Of a stretch of 64,000 bases of DNA, positions 53,075 through 62,978 are shown in pieces. Origin of the DNA: Thalassospira sp. UBA1131 (GTDB lineage: Bacteria; Pseudomonadota; Alphaproteobacteria; Rhodospirillales; Thalassospiraceae); the NCBI RefSeq assembly GCF_002311515.1, contig NZ_DCAO01000132.1:21509-85508 (forward strand). The letters run 5' to 3'. The position numbers were made by a program, and so were the translations under genes. Position 1 is the first letter of the stretch. Every line of letters begins with the position of its first letter. A model generated the notes under the pieces. That model had not been told where the DNA came from. It ran no database searches and saw only the letters and a program-made list of their open reading frames with translations.

Positions 53075-54526
53075 CTACTGGCAACTCCGAATGGCCGGAT
53101 AGCTCACGCGGAACTTGTCATAGGCATCATCGAAAGCCTGGCGGAGGGCCTGATCGGGTTCGATCGTTTCACGTACTTCTGGAATAGTCATGATGCTGTC
53201 TGGTGCCGCGCCCGTAGCAGCAGTCATGCCAAGGCGAGCAGCCCCAAGTGCTGCGCCAAACTCACCGCTTATGGGAAGCGAAAGTGGTACGCCAAGGATG
53301 GTTGCAATCAGCTCAATCCAGTAGCGGGATGCCGAACCGCCGCCAATAGCAATCAGTTGATCGAATTTGGCATTGGTGGCGACAAGCGCCTCGAAACTGT
53401 CACGCAGGCCAAAGGCAACGCCTTCGAGGACTGCACGTGTCAGGTCTGAACGGCCGGTTTCTGTACTAAGGCCGGTAAAGCTGCCGCGGATTTCAGCATC
53501 ATTGTGCGGGGTGCGTTCACCCGATAGATAAGGCAGATAACGCACCGAACCCGGTTTTTGGAGGTTTTGACCCAGCTCAGTGGTCAATTCAATCGGGTTT
53601 TGACCCGTGATGCGGGCAAGCCAGTTAAGGCTATCTGTCGCGGAAAGCATGACCCCCATCTGATACCAGCGCCCCGGAATGGTATGGCAGAATGTATGCA
53701 ACGCCGTTTCGGGTGCCGGGTGATAACCAGCCCGGGATGCAAGTAACACACCCGAAGTGCCAAGAGAGACAAAGCCTTGTCCTTCATCCTGTGCGCCGAT
53801 ACCGCAGGCAGCAGCAGCATTGTCACCAGCCCCACCTGCAATTGATACCGGTCCAGTCAGCCCCCAGGCATCAAGAAGGGCGGGGCGTAAGCGACCGGCT
53901 TCTTCTGTGCCCTCGACAAGGCGTGGCATCTGGTCACGGCGCATGTTCCCGGCATCAAGCAGGGTATCGGACCAGGTCCGCCTGCCGACATCAAGCCATG
54001 ATGTGCCGGCACTATCAGACATGTCCGCGACATAGTCGCCGGTCAGATAGAAATTGAGGTAAGCCGCAGGCAGCAGGACCTTGGCGGTTTTGGCATATAT
54101 TTCCGGTTCATGTTCGTGCACCCATTCGAGTTTGGGGGCGGTGAAGCCCGGGAAGACGATGTTGCCGGAAATGGCACGTACCTGATCCTTGGCATCCAGA
54201 CGGGCGGCCTCGGTGTGGGACCGCGTATCGTTCCACAGGATGCATGGGCGAAGTGGGCGACCAGCGTCATTCAAAAGCGTTGCACCATGCATATGTCCTG
54301 CAACGCCGATGCCGCGCAGGGCCGAAAATTGTGGGTAGTTGTCGCGAAGCTCTGCGATGGCTTCTTCCAGGGCGGCAATCCAGTCTGCCGGGTTCTGTTC
54401 CGACCAACCTGGATGCGGATGTGCCGCGTGATAGGCGCGTTCCGCAGCTCCGATCGGTTGGCTGTCTTCATCGACCAGCAGCAAACGGACGCCAGAGGTT
54501 CCAAGGTCAACACCAAGAAAAGTCAT
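53075..54526 (-). CDS. xylB: Xylulokinase-like FGGY kinase
   Basis: The protein has 483 residues. LGVDLGTSGVRLLLVD is the first phosphate-binding motif, M79-H80 in GHMHG is the sugar-binding motif of xylulokinases, and catalytic D235 lies in GGAGDNAAAACG. It phosphorylates D-xylulose to xylulose-5-phosphate. It ends the operon containing a xylitol-type dehydrogenase, which would make D-xylulose. Confidence 0.92.
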   Translation of the reverse strand: MTFLGVDLGTSGVRLLLVDEDSQPIGAAERAYHAAHPHPGWSEQNPADWIAALEEAIAELRDNYPQFSALRGIGVAGHMHGATLLNDAGRPLRPCILWNDTRSHTEAARLDAKDQVRAISGNIVFPGFTAPKLEWVHEHEPEIYAKTAKVLLPAAYLNFYLTGDYVADMSDSAGTSWLDVGRRTWSDTLLDAGNMRRDQMPRLVEGTEEAGRLRPALLDAWGLTGPVSIAGGAGDNAAAACGIGAQDEGQGFVSLGTSGVLLASRAGYHPAPETALHTFCHTIPGRWYQMGVMLSATDSLNWLARITGQNPIELTTELGQNLQKPGSVRYLPYLSGERTPHNDAEIRGSFTGLSTETGRSDLTRAVLEGVAFGLRDSFEALVATNAKFDQLIAIGGGSASRYWIELIATILGVPLSLPISGEFGAALGAARLGMTAATGAAPDSIMTIPEVRETIEPDQALRQAFDDAYDKFRVSYPAIRSCQ

Positions 54527-54593
54527 TCCATAGCCTTTATCGCTGAAATCGAAGCCGGTAACACGGTGTTAGTGGTGACGTCATAGCATTAGT

Positions 54594-55286
54594 TTACTTA
54601 AGGCTGCGTAGAATTTCGTCGCCAATTTCCTGAAGGCTTTCAAAGATCTCCAAAGCCCCGGCATCACGAAGCACCTGACTTTGATCTGCGCGAATGTCAT
54701 GCAAATGTGCGCCGCCGATAAAGCCCAATGCAGTCATCCCAGCCGCCCGCGCCCCTTTTACCCCGTGTGGGGAATCTTCAATCACCACACAGTTTTCGGG
54801 CAGGACAGAGATACCTTCGGCAGCCAGCAGGAACAGGTCAGGGGCGGGCTTGCCATTGGTGACCTGATCGGCGCTGAACGCCGTGCCGGCGAAATGCACC
54901 GCAAGGCCCGAGATATCAAGCGTTGCCCCCATCCGCCGCAGCGAGCTTCCCGTCGCCAGGGCGGTTTTCACCCCGGCATCGGTTAGGTGCCGCAACAGGT
55001 TTTCGGCATCGGGAATTTGGCGTAGTCGGGTTTTGTATTCCTCCAAGAGCCGGTCTTCGACCCGTTCGGTGAAATCAGCCGGACAGGCTTTGCCAAGCCG
55101 GTCCGAGACATGCTTGCAAATGTCTTGGATCGAGACGCCAAGAAACCTGTCGCGCACGTAATGGATGCTGGCGTCATCAATACCAAGATTGTTCATTTCG
55201 GTTGCAATAACTTCGAGTGACAATGGTTCACTGTCGACCAGACAACCATCAAGGTCAAAAATAACCGCGCTAGGTACGTCCATCAT
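54594..55286 (-). CDS. HAD-superfamily phosphatase
   Basis: The protein has 230 residues from the ATG at 55286, with AAGG upstream. The nucleophile motif AVIFDLDGCLVDSEP gives D11 and D13; later motifs are TALATGSSLRR and VVIEDSPHGVKGARAAGM. Such enzymes dephosphorylate sugar or polyol phosphates, or clear inhibitory ones. It lies between the ABC ATPase and xylulokinase genes, 8 bp after the former. Confidence 0.87.
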   Translation of the reverse strand: MMDVPSAVIFDLDGCLVDSEPLSLEVIATEMNNLGIDDASIHYVRDRFLGVSIQDICKHVSDRLGKACPADFTERVEDRLLEEYKTRLRQIPDAENLLRHLTDAGVKTALATGSSLRRMGATLDISGLAVHFAGTAFSADQVTNGKPAPDLFLLAAEGISVLPENCVVIEDSPHGVKGARAAGMTALGFIGGAHLHDIRADQSQVLRDAGALEIFESLQEIGDEILRSLK

Positions 55287-55293
55287 CAGCCTT

Positions 55294-56355
55294 CTAGATC
55301 CTTTGTTCGGTGTCACGATCGAACAAATGCACATTGGCAGGATCAATCACATAATAAAGCTCGGATCCCGGACGCGCCGCGATACGCTGTTTGACGAGGG
55401 CGTCAATCAGATCGCCGTTGGATTTGGCAACAATCTGGGTTTCAGAACCGGTCGGTTCGACGACGACGACCTTCATCGCAATGCCGGTCTCCCCGATATC
55501 GATATGTTCCGGGCGAATGCCATAGGTCACACCCTGGCCAACTTCGGCGGTGGTTTCAGGGATCGGCAGGATCAGGCCGTTATCAGATTCAAAATGCTTC
55601 TTACCGTCAGCCTCACCGATCTTGCCATGGACAAAATTCATCGATGGCGATCCGATGAAACCGGCGACGAAAACGTTGGTTGGGAAGTCATAGAGATCAA
55701 GCGGGGTGCCGATCTGTTCAACCCGACCATCACGCATGACAACGATCTTGTCGGCCATGGTCATGGCTTCGATCTGATCGTGGGTGACATAGACGATGGT
55801 TGTGCCAAGACGCTGATGGAGTTCCTTGATCTCCACACGCATTGTCACGCGCAGCTTGGCATCAAGGTTTGAAAGTGGCTCATCAAACAGGAAAACCTGC
55901 GGATCACGGACAATGGCGCGACCCATGGCGACACGCTGGCGCTGACCACCGGAAAGCTGTTTGGGGTAGCGGTCCAGAAGGTGGGCAAGGTCAAGGATCT
56001 CAGCCGCGTTGGTGACCTTTTCCTTTATTTCGCTTTCGGGATGCTTGGCCATCTTGAGTGGAAAGCCGATATTTTCATACACCGTTTTATGCGGATAAAG
56101 CGCGTAGCTCTGGAACACCATTGCGATGTCGCGATCCTTGGGGATGACGTCATTTACAACGCGCCCCCCGATGGAAATTGTGCCATCCGTTATTTCCTCG
56201 AGCCCGGCCAGCATCCGAAGCAGGGTTGATTTGCCACAGCCCGATGGCCCGACCAGAACAACGAATTCGCCGTCCTTGATATCGACATCCACACCATGCA
56301 TGACCTGAACATTGGCGTAGCGTTTGATTACGTTTTCTATTTTTACATCGGCCAT
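55294..56355 (-). CDS. Sugar/polyol ABC transporter ATPase (MalK/UgpC type)
   Basis: The protein has 353 residues. Walker [10 protein letters not shown] (36-44), signature [14 protein letters not shown], Walker B VFLFDEP and a C-terminal regulatory domain with [11 protein letters not shown] are present. It energises the permeases at 57688-59407 with the binding protein at 59529-60962. It lies 11 bp after the dehydrogenase gene. Confidence 0.95.
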   Translation of the reverse strand: MADVKIENVIKRYANVQVMHGVDVDIKDGEFVVLVGPSGCGKSTLLRMLAGLEEITDGTISIGGRVVNDVIPKDRDIAMVFQSYALYPHKTVYENIGFPLKMAKHPESEIKEKVTNAAEILDLAHLLDRYPKQLSGGQRQRVAMGRAIVRDPQVFLFDEPLSNLDAKLRVTMRVEIKELHQRLGTTIVYVTHDQIEAMTMADKIVVMRDGRVEQIGTPLDLYDFPTNVFVAGFIGSPSMNFVHGKIGEADGKKHFESDNGLILPIPETTAEVGQGVTYGIRPEHIDIGETGIAMKVVVVEPTGSETQIVAKSNGDLIDALVKQRIAARPGSELYYVIDPANVHLFDRDTEQRI

Positions 56356-56366
56356 AAGGCTTCTCC

Positions 56367-57419
56367 CTATTGCGGCAATTCGATCTGCAGCTTGACGTCC
56401 GCCGGAGGTGCGGAGGCCGCGATATCGAATGCGCGCACGCTGTCTTCGAATGCGAATGTTCTGGTGATAAGCGGTTTGACGTCGATCGCGCCGGAGCTCA
56501 GCATGGCAACGCAGCGCGGAAACACATGGGCATAGCGGAAAATGTTTTCGACCCGGGCTTCGCGGATCATGGCAGCACCCGCGTCATAACTGATCGGGTC
56601 GGGTTGACCGCCAATCATGACAACACATCCCCCCGGACAGAGCGGCTCAAACACGCCTGCGGCGGCCTTTGGCGAGCCAGTGGCTTCAAACACGACATCC
56701 GCGCCCCAGCCATCGGTATCGCGTTTGACGATGTCGGTGATGTCTTGCGATTTGACATCAATCGGGGTGATTGCCGGGCTTAGCGATGCGGCGATTTCAA
56801 GTTTCTTTTCCGCAAGATCGGCGACGTAAACCCGTGCACATCCGCCCGCCAAGGCAGATAGTGCGGTGACAAGACCAATAGGGCCGGCACCAATCACAAG
56901 GGCGATGTCACCCGGTTTGATTTTTGCCTTGGTTGCGGCGTGCACGCCGACCGCCAATGGTTCAACCATCGCAGCCTCGGCAAAGGAGACATTGTCGGGC
57001 AGTTTGAAGGTAAAGGCTTCAGGATGAACGCAGGTCGGACGCAATATGCCATGTACCGGCGGGGTGGCCCAGAACCGGACCGCAGGATCAACATTATACA
57101 TGCCAAGACGGGTGGCCTTGCTGTTGGGGTCGGGCACGCCTGGCTCCATGCAGACGCGGTCCCCGACGGAAAGGGTTGTGACGTCGCTCCCCGTCTCAAT
57201 AACGGTGCCCGATGCCTCGTGACCGAGGATCATCGGTTCCTTGACGACAAATGGACCGATACGACCATGGGTGTAGTAATGCACGTCAGAGCCGCAAATG
57301 CCGACAGTATGCATTTTGATGCGGACATCACGCGGACCCAGGACCTCTTCCTCGCGATCAATGGCAGGAAAGTCACGCAGGGTGATGTCATCCTTTTTTT
57401 CAAGAACCAGCGATTTCAT
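56367..57419 (-). CDS. Zinc-dependent polyol dehydrogenase, xylitol dehydrogenase-like
   Basis: The protein has 350 residues. Catalytic ligands C42, H67 and E68 are present and the NAD motif is GAGPIGLV near residue 177. The loop 93-110, which usually carries four structural Cys, reads [19 protein letters not shown] and has none, as I recall for bacterial xylitol dehydrogenases. It would oxidise xylitol to D-xylulose, which the nearby kinase can phosphorylate. Confidence 0.88.
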   Translation of the reverse strand: MKSLVLEKKDDITLRDFPAIDREEEVLGPRDVRIKMHTVGICGSDVHYYTHGRIGPFVVKEPMILGHEASGTVIETGSDVTTLSVGDRVCMEPGVPDPNSKATRLGMYNVDPAVRFWATPPVHGILRPTCVHPEAFTFKLPDNVSFAEAAMVEPLAVGVHAATKAKIKPGDIALVIGAGPIGLVTALSALAGGCARVYVADLAEKKLEIAASLSPAITPIDVKSQDITDIVKRDTDGWGADVVFEATGSPKAAAGVFEPLCPGGCVVMIGGQPDPISYDAGAAMIREARVENIFRYAHVFPRCVAMLSSGAIDVKPLITRTFAFEDSVRAFDIAASAPPADVKLQIELPQ

Positions 57420-57422
57420 GAC

Positions 57423-57683
57423 TTATCCTTTCCTGACAATGTGGACGGCAATCGCAAGGGCAATGAAGTTCGAAATCCAGATCGATGCGCCCATCGGTTC
57501 GATAAAGCGGAACCAGAAGAGCGACATCGCCACCCAGATCACGACCGAAATGAAACAACGGTCAAAGGCGTTGGTCTCAATCGGCAGAAAGCCCTGACGT
57601 TCTTGCGTCGTGGTCGGCTTCCTTTGGTTTTCTTCCTCGGTCAGAGGTGCTGTATCGAGCTGTGTCGCGTTTTGCTTTGTCAT
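57423..57683 (-). CDS. Small membrane protein within the ABC operon
   Basis: This encodes 86 residues. The first 40 are polar; two hydrophobic segments follow (ISVVIWVAMSLFWFRF and ISNFIALAIAVHIV). It lies three bases before the dehydrogenase gene and five after the permease stop, so it belongs to the operon. Comparable small proteins occur in other polyol ABC operons, possibly DUF2160-like; the function is unknown. Confidence 0.7.
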   Translation of the reverse strand: MTKQNATQLDTAPLTEEENQRKPTTTQERQGFLPIETNAFDRCFISVVIWVAMSLFWFRFIEPMGASIWISNFIALAIAVHIVRKG

Positions 57684-57687
57684 GGTG

Positions 57688-58524
57688 TTATCCTTTCACC
57701 GCGCCAAAGGTTAGGCCTGCGACAATGTGTTTTTGCACCAGACCAAACACGATCAGGGCCGGGATCAGGGTAAAGACCGAAATGGTCGCCATAATTCCCC
57801 ACTCCGTCCCCGTGGTGGTGACATATTCCGAAAGACCGGTGGTAAGGGTGCGGGCTTCGAAATTGGTCAGCGTTGCCGCCAAGAGATATTCGTTCCAGGC
57901 GAATACCCAGGTCAGAATAAGGGTTACAGCCAGTCCCGGGCGGCACAGCGGAAAGACGATTTCGGTGATTACCTTCCACGGGCTTGCGCCATCGACATAG
58001 GCTGCTTCATCCAGCTCGCGCGGGATGGCATCAATCGTCGGGCGCAAGGTCCAGATGGCAAAGGGCAGGTTAAAGGTGCAGTAAACCAAAATCATGCCAA
58101 TGCGGGTATCAAGCAGGGTAAAATCCCCGATGCGATAAACCTGCGTCATCAAAAGAAATAGCGGCAGCAGGAATACCGCCGGTGGTGCCATGCGATTGGT
58201 GATCGTCCAGAAGAAGATCGATTCCTTGCCTCGGATGGCAAATCGCGACAGGGCATAACAGGTAAAGAAACCAAGCACGGTGCAAAGCACGGCATTGCCG
58301 GTCGAAATCACCAGCGAATTGACCATGTAGCTGCGCAGCAGGCGGTTGCCAAGCACCTCGGTATAGTTGCCCCAATAGGGGTTGTTAACGATCAGATCCG
58401 GAGTGCTGAAAAGCTGCACGGCCGGTTTGACCGATATGACAAACAGCCAATAGATCGGGAACAGCGTCAGCAGACTGATCATGATCCAGAAGAGGGTGGT
58501 GAGTAGCGGATTACGCTTTTTCAT
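57688..58524 (-). CDS. Sugar/polyol ABC transporter permease (MalG type)
   Basis: The protein has 278 residues from the ATG at 58524 (GGAAGGGAT upstream). Six hydrophobic helices and the coupling loop DEAAYVDGASPWKVITEIVF, the EAA motif, are visible. It pairs with the permease at 58529-59407, from which it is separated by four bases. Confidence 0.94.
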   Translation of the reverse strand: MKKRNPLLTTLFWIMISLLTLFPIYWLFVISVKPAVQLFSTPDLIVNNPYWGNYTEVLGNRLLRSYMVNSLVISTGNAVLCTVLGFFTCYALSRFAIRGKESIFFWTITNRMAPPAVFLLPLFLLMTQVYRIGDFTLLDTRIGMILVYCTFNLPFAIWTLRPTIDAIPRELDEAAYVDGASPWKVITEIVFPLCRPGLAVTLILTWVFAWNEYLLAATLTNFEARTLTTGLSEYVTTTGTEWGIMATISVFTLIPALIVFGLVQKHIVAGLTFGAVKG

Positions 58525-58528
58525 GGTC

Positions 58529-59407
58529 TTATCCCTTCCGGTTCTTGCGCGGGGCCAGCATGCTGACATAGAGCAGCCAGCAGGCCACGATAGTCAGGTA
58601 AAGCACGATCACGGAAATGGTTGACCCGTACCCGTAATTGGTTTTGGGGAAGACTTCCTTGAAGATATGGACACCAAGGAAACGGGTCGATGACCCGGGC
58701 CCGCCGCCAGTCAGCATCCAGACTTCATCCACGGTACGAAGGGCGTCCATCAGTCGGATAAAGACCGTTGCAACCAGGGCCGGTGTGATCATCGGCAGGG
58801 TAATGTGCCAGAAGGTCTGCGCTTTGTTCGCACCATCAATCTGGGCCTGCTCGAACGGATCGCGCGGCAGGGAAACAAGTGCCGCAATCAATGTCAGAGT
58901 GACAAGCGGCGTCCAGTGCCAGATATCCATGATGACAATCGTCATAAAGGCCGCAGGGGCCGATGTGCCGATATTCATCGTGATGCCAAACCACTCATCC
59001 AGATAATGCGGAATGATACCGATTGAGGGTGTTGTCATCAGTTTCCAGACGGACCCCACAATGATCGGCGCCATGATAAGGGGCAGGGTATGAATGGTGC
59101 GGAATATGGATTTTCCGGGGAATTCCTTCATGAAGGCCTGTGCCAGCAGATATCCGATAATCAGTTCGGACAGCACGGCAAAAACCACAAACGCCACAGT
59201 CACGCTGAGCGAATTGAGGAAGGCTTCATCAAAGACAATGCGGCGAAAATTCTCCGCCCCGTTAAAGATCATTTCAGGTGATGCCGCAAACGGGTTCCAT
59301 TGATGGAACGAGACAAAAACGACATAGAGAAACGGCAAAACACCGAAAAAAAACAGGATCACCAGCGTCGGGGCCAGGAGGATCCAACCGAGTTTGTTGG
59401 ATTGCAT
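58529..59407 (-). CDS. Sugar/polyol ABC transporter permease (MalF type)
   Basis: This encodes 292 residues with six hydrophobic helices. The EAA motif is DPFEQAQIDGANKAQTFWHI. It is the first permease of the operon, 121 bp after the binding-protein gene; that gap contains a weak hairpin (TCGTGG ... CCACGA) that may reduce permease expression relative to the binding protein. Confidence 0.94.
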   Translation of the reverse strand: MQSNKLGWILLAPTLVILFFFGVLPFLYVVFVSFHQWNPFAASPEMIFNGAENFRRIVFDEAFLNSLSVTVAFVVFAVLSELIIGYLLAQAFMKEFPGKSIFRTIHTLPLIMAPIIVGSVWKLMTTPSIGIIPHYLDEWFGITMNIGTSAPAAFMTIVIMDIWHWTPLVTLTLIAALVSLPRDPFEQAQIDGANKAQTFWHITLPMITPALVATVFIRLMDALRTVDEVWMLTGGGPGSSTRFLGVHIFKEVFPKTNYGYGSTISVIVLYLTIVACWLLYVSMLAPRKNRKG

Positions 59408-59528
59408 CGTCTACTCCCTGGAAAAAGATGCAGTCAGGCTGTCATGGCCCCTCAAAGGACCAAGTCAGTTCGTGGCCGCTGCCCGATGAATGGACAACGA
59501 CCACGAGGGATGTTCTCAGGAAACAGAC

Positions 59529-60962
59529 CTATTTGCGATAGCCAAGGTCGGTCAGCTCGGCCTCGGCCTCGGCTGCCATCTGATCAAGTCCTTCTTCCGG
59601 GCCAAGATCGCCGGTCAGGATTTGATAAAGGATCGGGGCTGTGGCTTCGCGCACCTGAGCGTGGAACGGATATGCCGGGGCACCGGCAAACAGGTATCCC
59701 TTGTCACGTAGCAGGTCATAATAGCCGCCAAGTTCCTGGTTCATCGCCTGAACCTTGGGGTCATCATAGGTGGTCTTGTTGGTCACGCGCGGTGCGGCAA
59801 CAGCCCAGTCCGGCTGAACTTCGTCCTGACCGATATATTGAAGGAATAGCATCGCGGCTTTCTGATTTTTTGAGGTTGAAGGAATGCCAAATGCACCGCC
59901 ATCGTAATAGCCGATGTAGCCTTCGCCACCTTCGACTTCTTCAAGAATGCCGTCTTCCATCGGCGGAAGGGCAACGCCAACATTGCCAACAACGAGTGAC
60001 TTGGTCTCATCGGCAGCAATCCAGCCGGCATTTTCGCCGTAAACCAGCCCCTGAGCCACGCGGCCCGCACCAAAGGTGGTGCCGACTTCGGTCCATGTGG
60101 ATGCGTTACTTTCAGGCGGCGCGATATCGCGCATGCTCAGCCACCATTTCATGGCTTCCTTGGCTTCATCGCTGTTCATTTCGCCGCCATTGGCGACCGA
60201 TGCCGCGTAATTGTTATCAGCATCGATGCCCCAGTTATAGACACCATAGGTCGGTGCGATGGTTTCAAAGAACTCGTACCATGATGCAGGATGGCCGGTA
60301 TGGGCCTGTGCGGTCGTGCCCCACAAATCCATGTCGTGATCTTCACCCCATTTGGTGAAGAACTGTGCGATTTCGGCATATTCTTCATGGGTCTTAGCCG
60401 GGACAAGATCGCGACCTGTCTGCTCTTTAAAGGCCGCCTTGATCTCCGGATCATTGAACAGATCGGTGCGATAGAGATAGATCTTGATAAACGCTTCCAT
60501 CGGAACGCCGTACAGATCACCGTTCTTACCGCGGAAATAATCAGCAAAGGTGGTGAAGTTGTCTTCGCTATAAGTCGGTGCCTTCAGGTCTGGGTTGTCG
60601 GCCAGAAGTTTTGTCGTGTCGGTCAGGAAGTCGCGTGCCAGATAGGAGTAGACGATGTCCTGTTCGATGAAGACCATGTCATAGATGCCCGTACCGGCTT
60701 CCATGTCCTTGATGGCCTTGTCATACATTTGATCCCAGGACGTGGTTTCGATATCGACCCGGATGCCGGTCAGCTCTTCGAATTCCGGTGCAAGAACTTC
60801 ACGGATATAGTTCGAGGGCGGTGTAGACTCTGTCACACCGCGCAGGGTGACATCCTGATAGGACTTGGCGGCTTCTTTCCAGAATGCGTCATCGGCATAT
60901 GCCGCGCTTGAGGCAACAGCCATCGCCAAAGCGGACGCGCCCACTTTAAGTGCATAATTCAT
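59529..60962 (-). CDS. Periplasmic sugar/polyol-binding protein (family 1)
   Basis: The protein has 477 residues. The signal peptide is [20 protein letters not shown], probably cleaved after AYA. The mature protein is a large family 1 binding protein, with motifs such as [20 protein letters not shown] and [20 protein letters not shown]. The operon content implies a pentitol ligand. The promoter region upstream is shared with the divergent regulator gene. Confidence 0.93.
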   Translation of the reverse strand: MNYALKVGASALAMAVASSAAYADDAFWKEAAKSYQDVTLRGVTESTPPSNYIREVLAPEFEELTGIRVDIETTSWDQMYDKAIKDMEAGTGIYDMVFIEQDIVYSYLARDFLTDTTKLLADNPDLKAPTYSEDNFTTFADYFRGKNGDLYGVPMEAFIKIYLYRTDLFNDPEIKAAFKEQTGRDLVPAKTHEEYAEIAQFFTKWGEDHDMDLWGTTAQAHTGHPASWYEFFETIAPTYGVYNWGIDADNNYAASVANGGEMNSDEAKEAMKWWLSMRDIAPPESNASTWTEVGTTFGAGRVAQGLVYGENAGWIAADETKSLVVGNVGVALPPMEDGILEEVEGGEGYIGYYDGGAFGIPSTSKNQKAAMLFLQYIGQDEVQPDWAVAAPRVTNKTTYDDPKVQAMNQELGGYYDLLRDKGYLFAGAPAYPFHAQVREATAPILYQILTGDLGPEEGLDQMAAEAEAELTDLGYRK

Positions 60963-61069
60963 TGGTTTTCCTCCCGTTGGAATGATGGGATATCGCCATC
61001 AGCAGTCTTGCGCTGCTTTGGAATCGCGATTCCAGTCGCCGGAAGAATGCATATGTATTAAACTGCATG

Positions 61070-61089
61070 CAAGTGAAAATTTTCATTTG
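61070..61089. promoter_or_regulatory. Palindromic operator candidate between the pentitol arms
   Basis: CAAGTGAAAATTTTCATTTG is symmetric except for one central-flank pair; its 12-bp core TGAAAATTTTCA (61074-61085) is a perfect palindrome. It lies in the 211-bp interval between the binding-protein and SorC-type regulator genes. This is the expected place for an operator controlling both directions. Confidence 0.6.
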
Positions 61090-61173
61090 TAATTTTTTAA
61101 ATACATTTGTTAGTTTGCTACCTATAACAAAACATACTGCCGCAATGCGCAGGGTCATGAGAGGAAATAAAGC

Positions 61174-62130
61174 ATGCCAAGAGAGCCGCTTGAGGACGGG
61201 GAAGGGTTCGTAACCGAGGTCTGTTGGCGTTACTATGTGAACGGCCAGACGCAGGCCGAAGTCGCACGCGATATGGGAGTTACGCGTCTTCGTGTTAATC
61301 AGGCGATCCAAAAGGCGAAATCGCTTGGAATTGTGAAAATCCAGATCGAGTCACCATTTGTGACCCGCCTTGAGGCACAAAAACGACTTGAGCTTGCCGG
61401 TGTCGGCAAGGCACTGGTGGTACCGGTTGATCACGCCAATTATGACTATCACGCCCCTGTCGGGGCGGCGTTGGCCCACTATCTTTCAACAACACTCAAG
61501 AACGAGCAGTGGAAAAGAATTGGCGTTTCATGGGGTGTAACATTGCAGCGCGCCATGGAGCGTTTGCCGCTTCAGTCTCTTCCAGATCTTGAGATCCTTG
61601 CCCTGATGGGGGGGACGTCGGCCGGATCGTCGTTCAATGCCTTTAGCATTGCATCGGGCTTTGCCGAACGGTTTGATGCCAATTATTCCCATCTGGTGGC
61701 GCCGATTTATCTGCCCGATGATGTCGATAAGGATGTGTTCCTTAGCCAGGAAATCTATGCATCGCATATCGAGCGATGCATGTCGGCAGATGCGGCCTTG
61801 CTGGTGGTTGGTGACGTTTCCGACCTGTCATTCATGGTCAAGTACGGTTTGCCGCGTGATGTGACCATGCAGGAATTGCGTGATGCGGGTGCGGTCGGTG
61901 ATGTGCTTGGTCGTTTCCTCGATGCCGAGGGTAACGAGATTGATCATCCGCTCAACGCGCGCACTGTCGGGGTGAACCTGAATGCGCTGGCAGATATTCC
62001 CAACAAGATCCTGACCGCCGCAGGCAAGCATAAGGTCCCGATCATCAGGGCCGCGATCAAGCGGGGGCTTGTCGACACACTTGTGACCGATGACCTGACG
62101 GCGGAGCTTTTACTCGAAACCATGAGATAA
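61174..62130 (+). CDS. SorC/DeoR-type sugar-binding transcriptional regulator
   Basis: The protein has 318 residues. The N-terminal HTH is VNGQTQAEVARDMGVTRLRV then NQAIQKAKSLG; the large C-terminal sugar-phosphate-binding domain (about 60-318) includes VGVNLNALADIPNKILTAAG. SorC regulators respond to phosphorylated sugars or polyols. It is divergent from the ABC/xylulokinase operon and upstream of two SDR genes, and is the likely regulator of both. Confidence 0.93.
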   Translation: MPREPLEDGEGFVTEVCWRYYVNGQTQAEVARDMGVTRLRVNQAIQKAKSLGIVKIQIESPFVTRLEAQKRLELAGVGKALVVPVDHANYDYHAPVGAALAHYLSTTLKNEQWKRIGVSWGVTLQRAMERLPLQSLPDLEILALMGGTSAGSSFNAFSIASGFAERFDANYSHLVAPIYLPDDVDKDVFLSQEIYASHIERCMSADAALLVVGDVSDLSFMVKYGLPRDVTMQELRDAGAVGDVLGRFLDAEGNEIDHPLNARTVGVNLNALADIPNKILTAAGKHKVPIIRAAIKRGLVDTLVTDDLTAELLLETMR

Positions 62131-62216
62131 CCAATCCTGCGCACGCCAATAAGACAGGGTATATGTCAATAAAAACAAGGCATTGCGCGATCTGACATCA
62201 GGGAAAACGTCGAGAT

Positions 62217-62948
62217 ATGACAGATATATTTTCAAGGAAGAAAGTCATCATCACCGGTGCCGGTAAGGGGATCGGGCGTGCCTGTGCCGAAAACATGGCC
62301 AAACGCGGCGCGTCGGTCGTTGCCATGGCGCGCACGCAATCCGATCTGGATGCACTCTCGCGTGAAATCGGGGCAGAGGGCATTTGCGTCGATCTGGCCG
62401 ATAGCGATGCGGCTCGCAAGGCAATGAAATCAGCCGGTACGGTGGATTACCTGATCAATTGCGCGGGGACCAACGTTCTTGAAAGCGTGCTTGGGATGAC
62501 CGATGAGGGCTATGAAACCGTCATGGGGATCAATCTGCGTGCTGCCCTGATATGCGCTCAGGAGTTCGCCCGTGCGCGCGTTGCGGCGGGCGGGGGCGGG
62601 GCGATTGTCAATGTCACGTCCATTGCTGGGCACCGCGGCTTTGTCGACCATATGTGCTATGCCGCGTCCAAGGCCGGACTCGAAGGTGCGACGCGTGTGA
62701 TGGCCAGGGAACTTGGCCCGCATGGCATCCGCGTTAATGCGGTGGCTCCGACGATCACCATGACTGAACTGGCGGTGAACTCTTGGTCTGACCCGGCTAA
62801 AAGTGAACCGATGATGGTGCGCCATCCCCATGGCCGCTTTGCCGAGGTCGAAGATGTCGCAAGCGCCATCGTCATGCTGCTTGATGATGCTGCGTGCTTT
62901 GTCAGTGGCGCCGTTCTTCCTGTCGATGGCGGCTTTCTCGCTGTCTGA
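62217..62948 (+). CDS. SDR, L-xylulose-reductase-like
   Basis: The protein has 243 residues. TGAGKGIGRACAENM is the cofactor motif, NCAG follows, and the catalytic Ser and Tyr/Lys are in NVTSIAGH and CYAASKAGL. The pattern VNAVAPTITMTELAVNSWSD and the size resemble dicarbonyl/L-xylulose reductases. It probably interconverts a pentulose and pentitol. It lies 86 bp after the regulator gene. Confidence 0.87.
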   Translation: MTDIFSRKKVIITGAGKGIGRACAENMAKRGASVVAMARTQSDLDALSREIGAEGICVDLADSDAARKAMKSAGTVDYLINCAGTNVLESVLGMTDEGYETVMGINLRAALICAQEFARARVAAGGGGAIVNVTSIAGHRGFVDHMCYAASKAGLEGATRVMARELGPHGIRVNAVAPTITMTELAVNSWSDPAKSEPMMVRHPHGRFAEVEDVASAIVMLLDDAACFVSGAVLPVDGGFLAV

Positions 62949-62978
62949 TCCCAAACCTAATTCTTTCGGAGATATATT

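Noticed and set aside
59300..60358. 352-codon frame opposite the polyol-binding-protein gene
   Set aside because: It is antisense to a complete binding protein; its Arg/Pro/His-rich composition is typical of a shadow frame.
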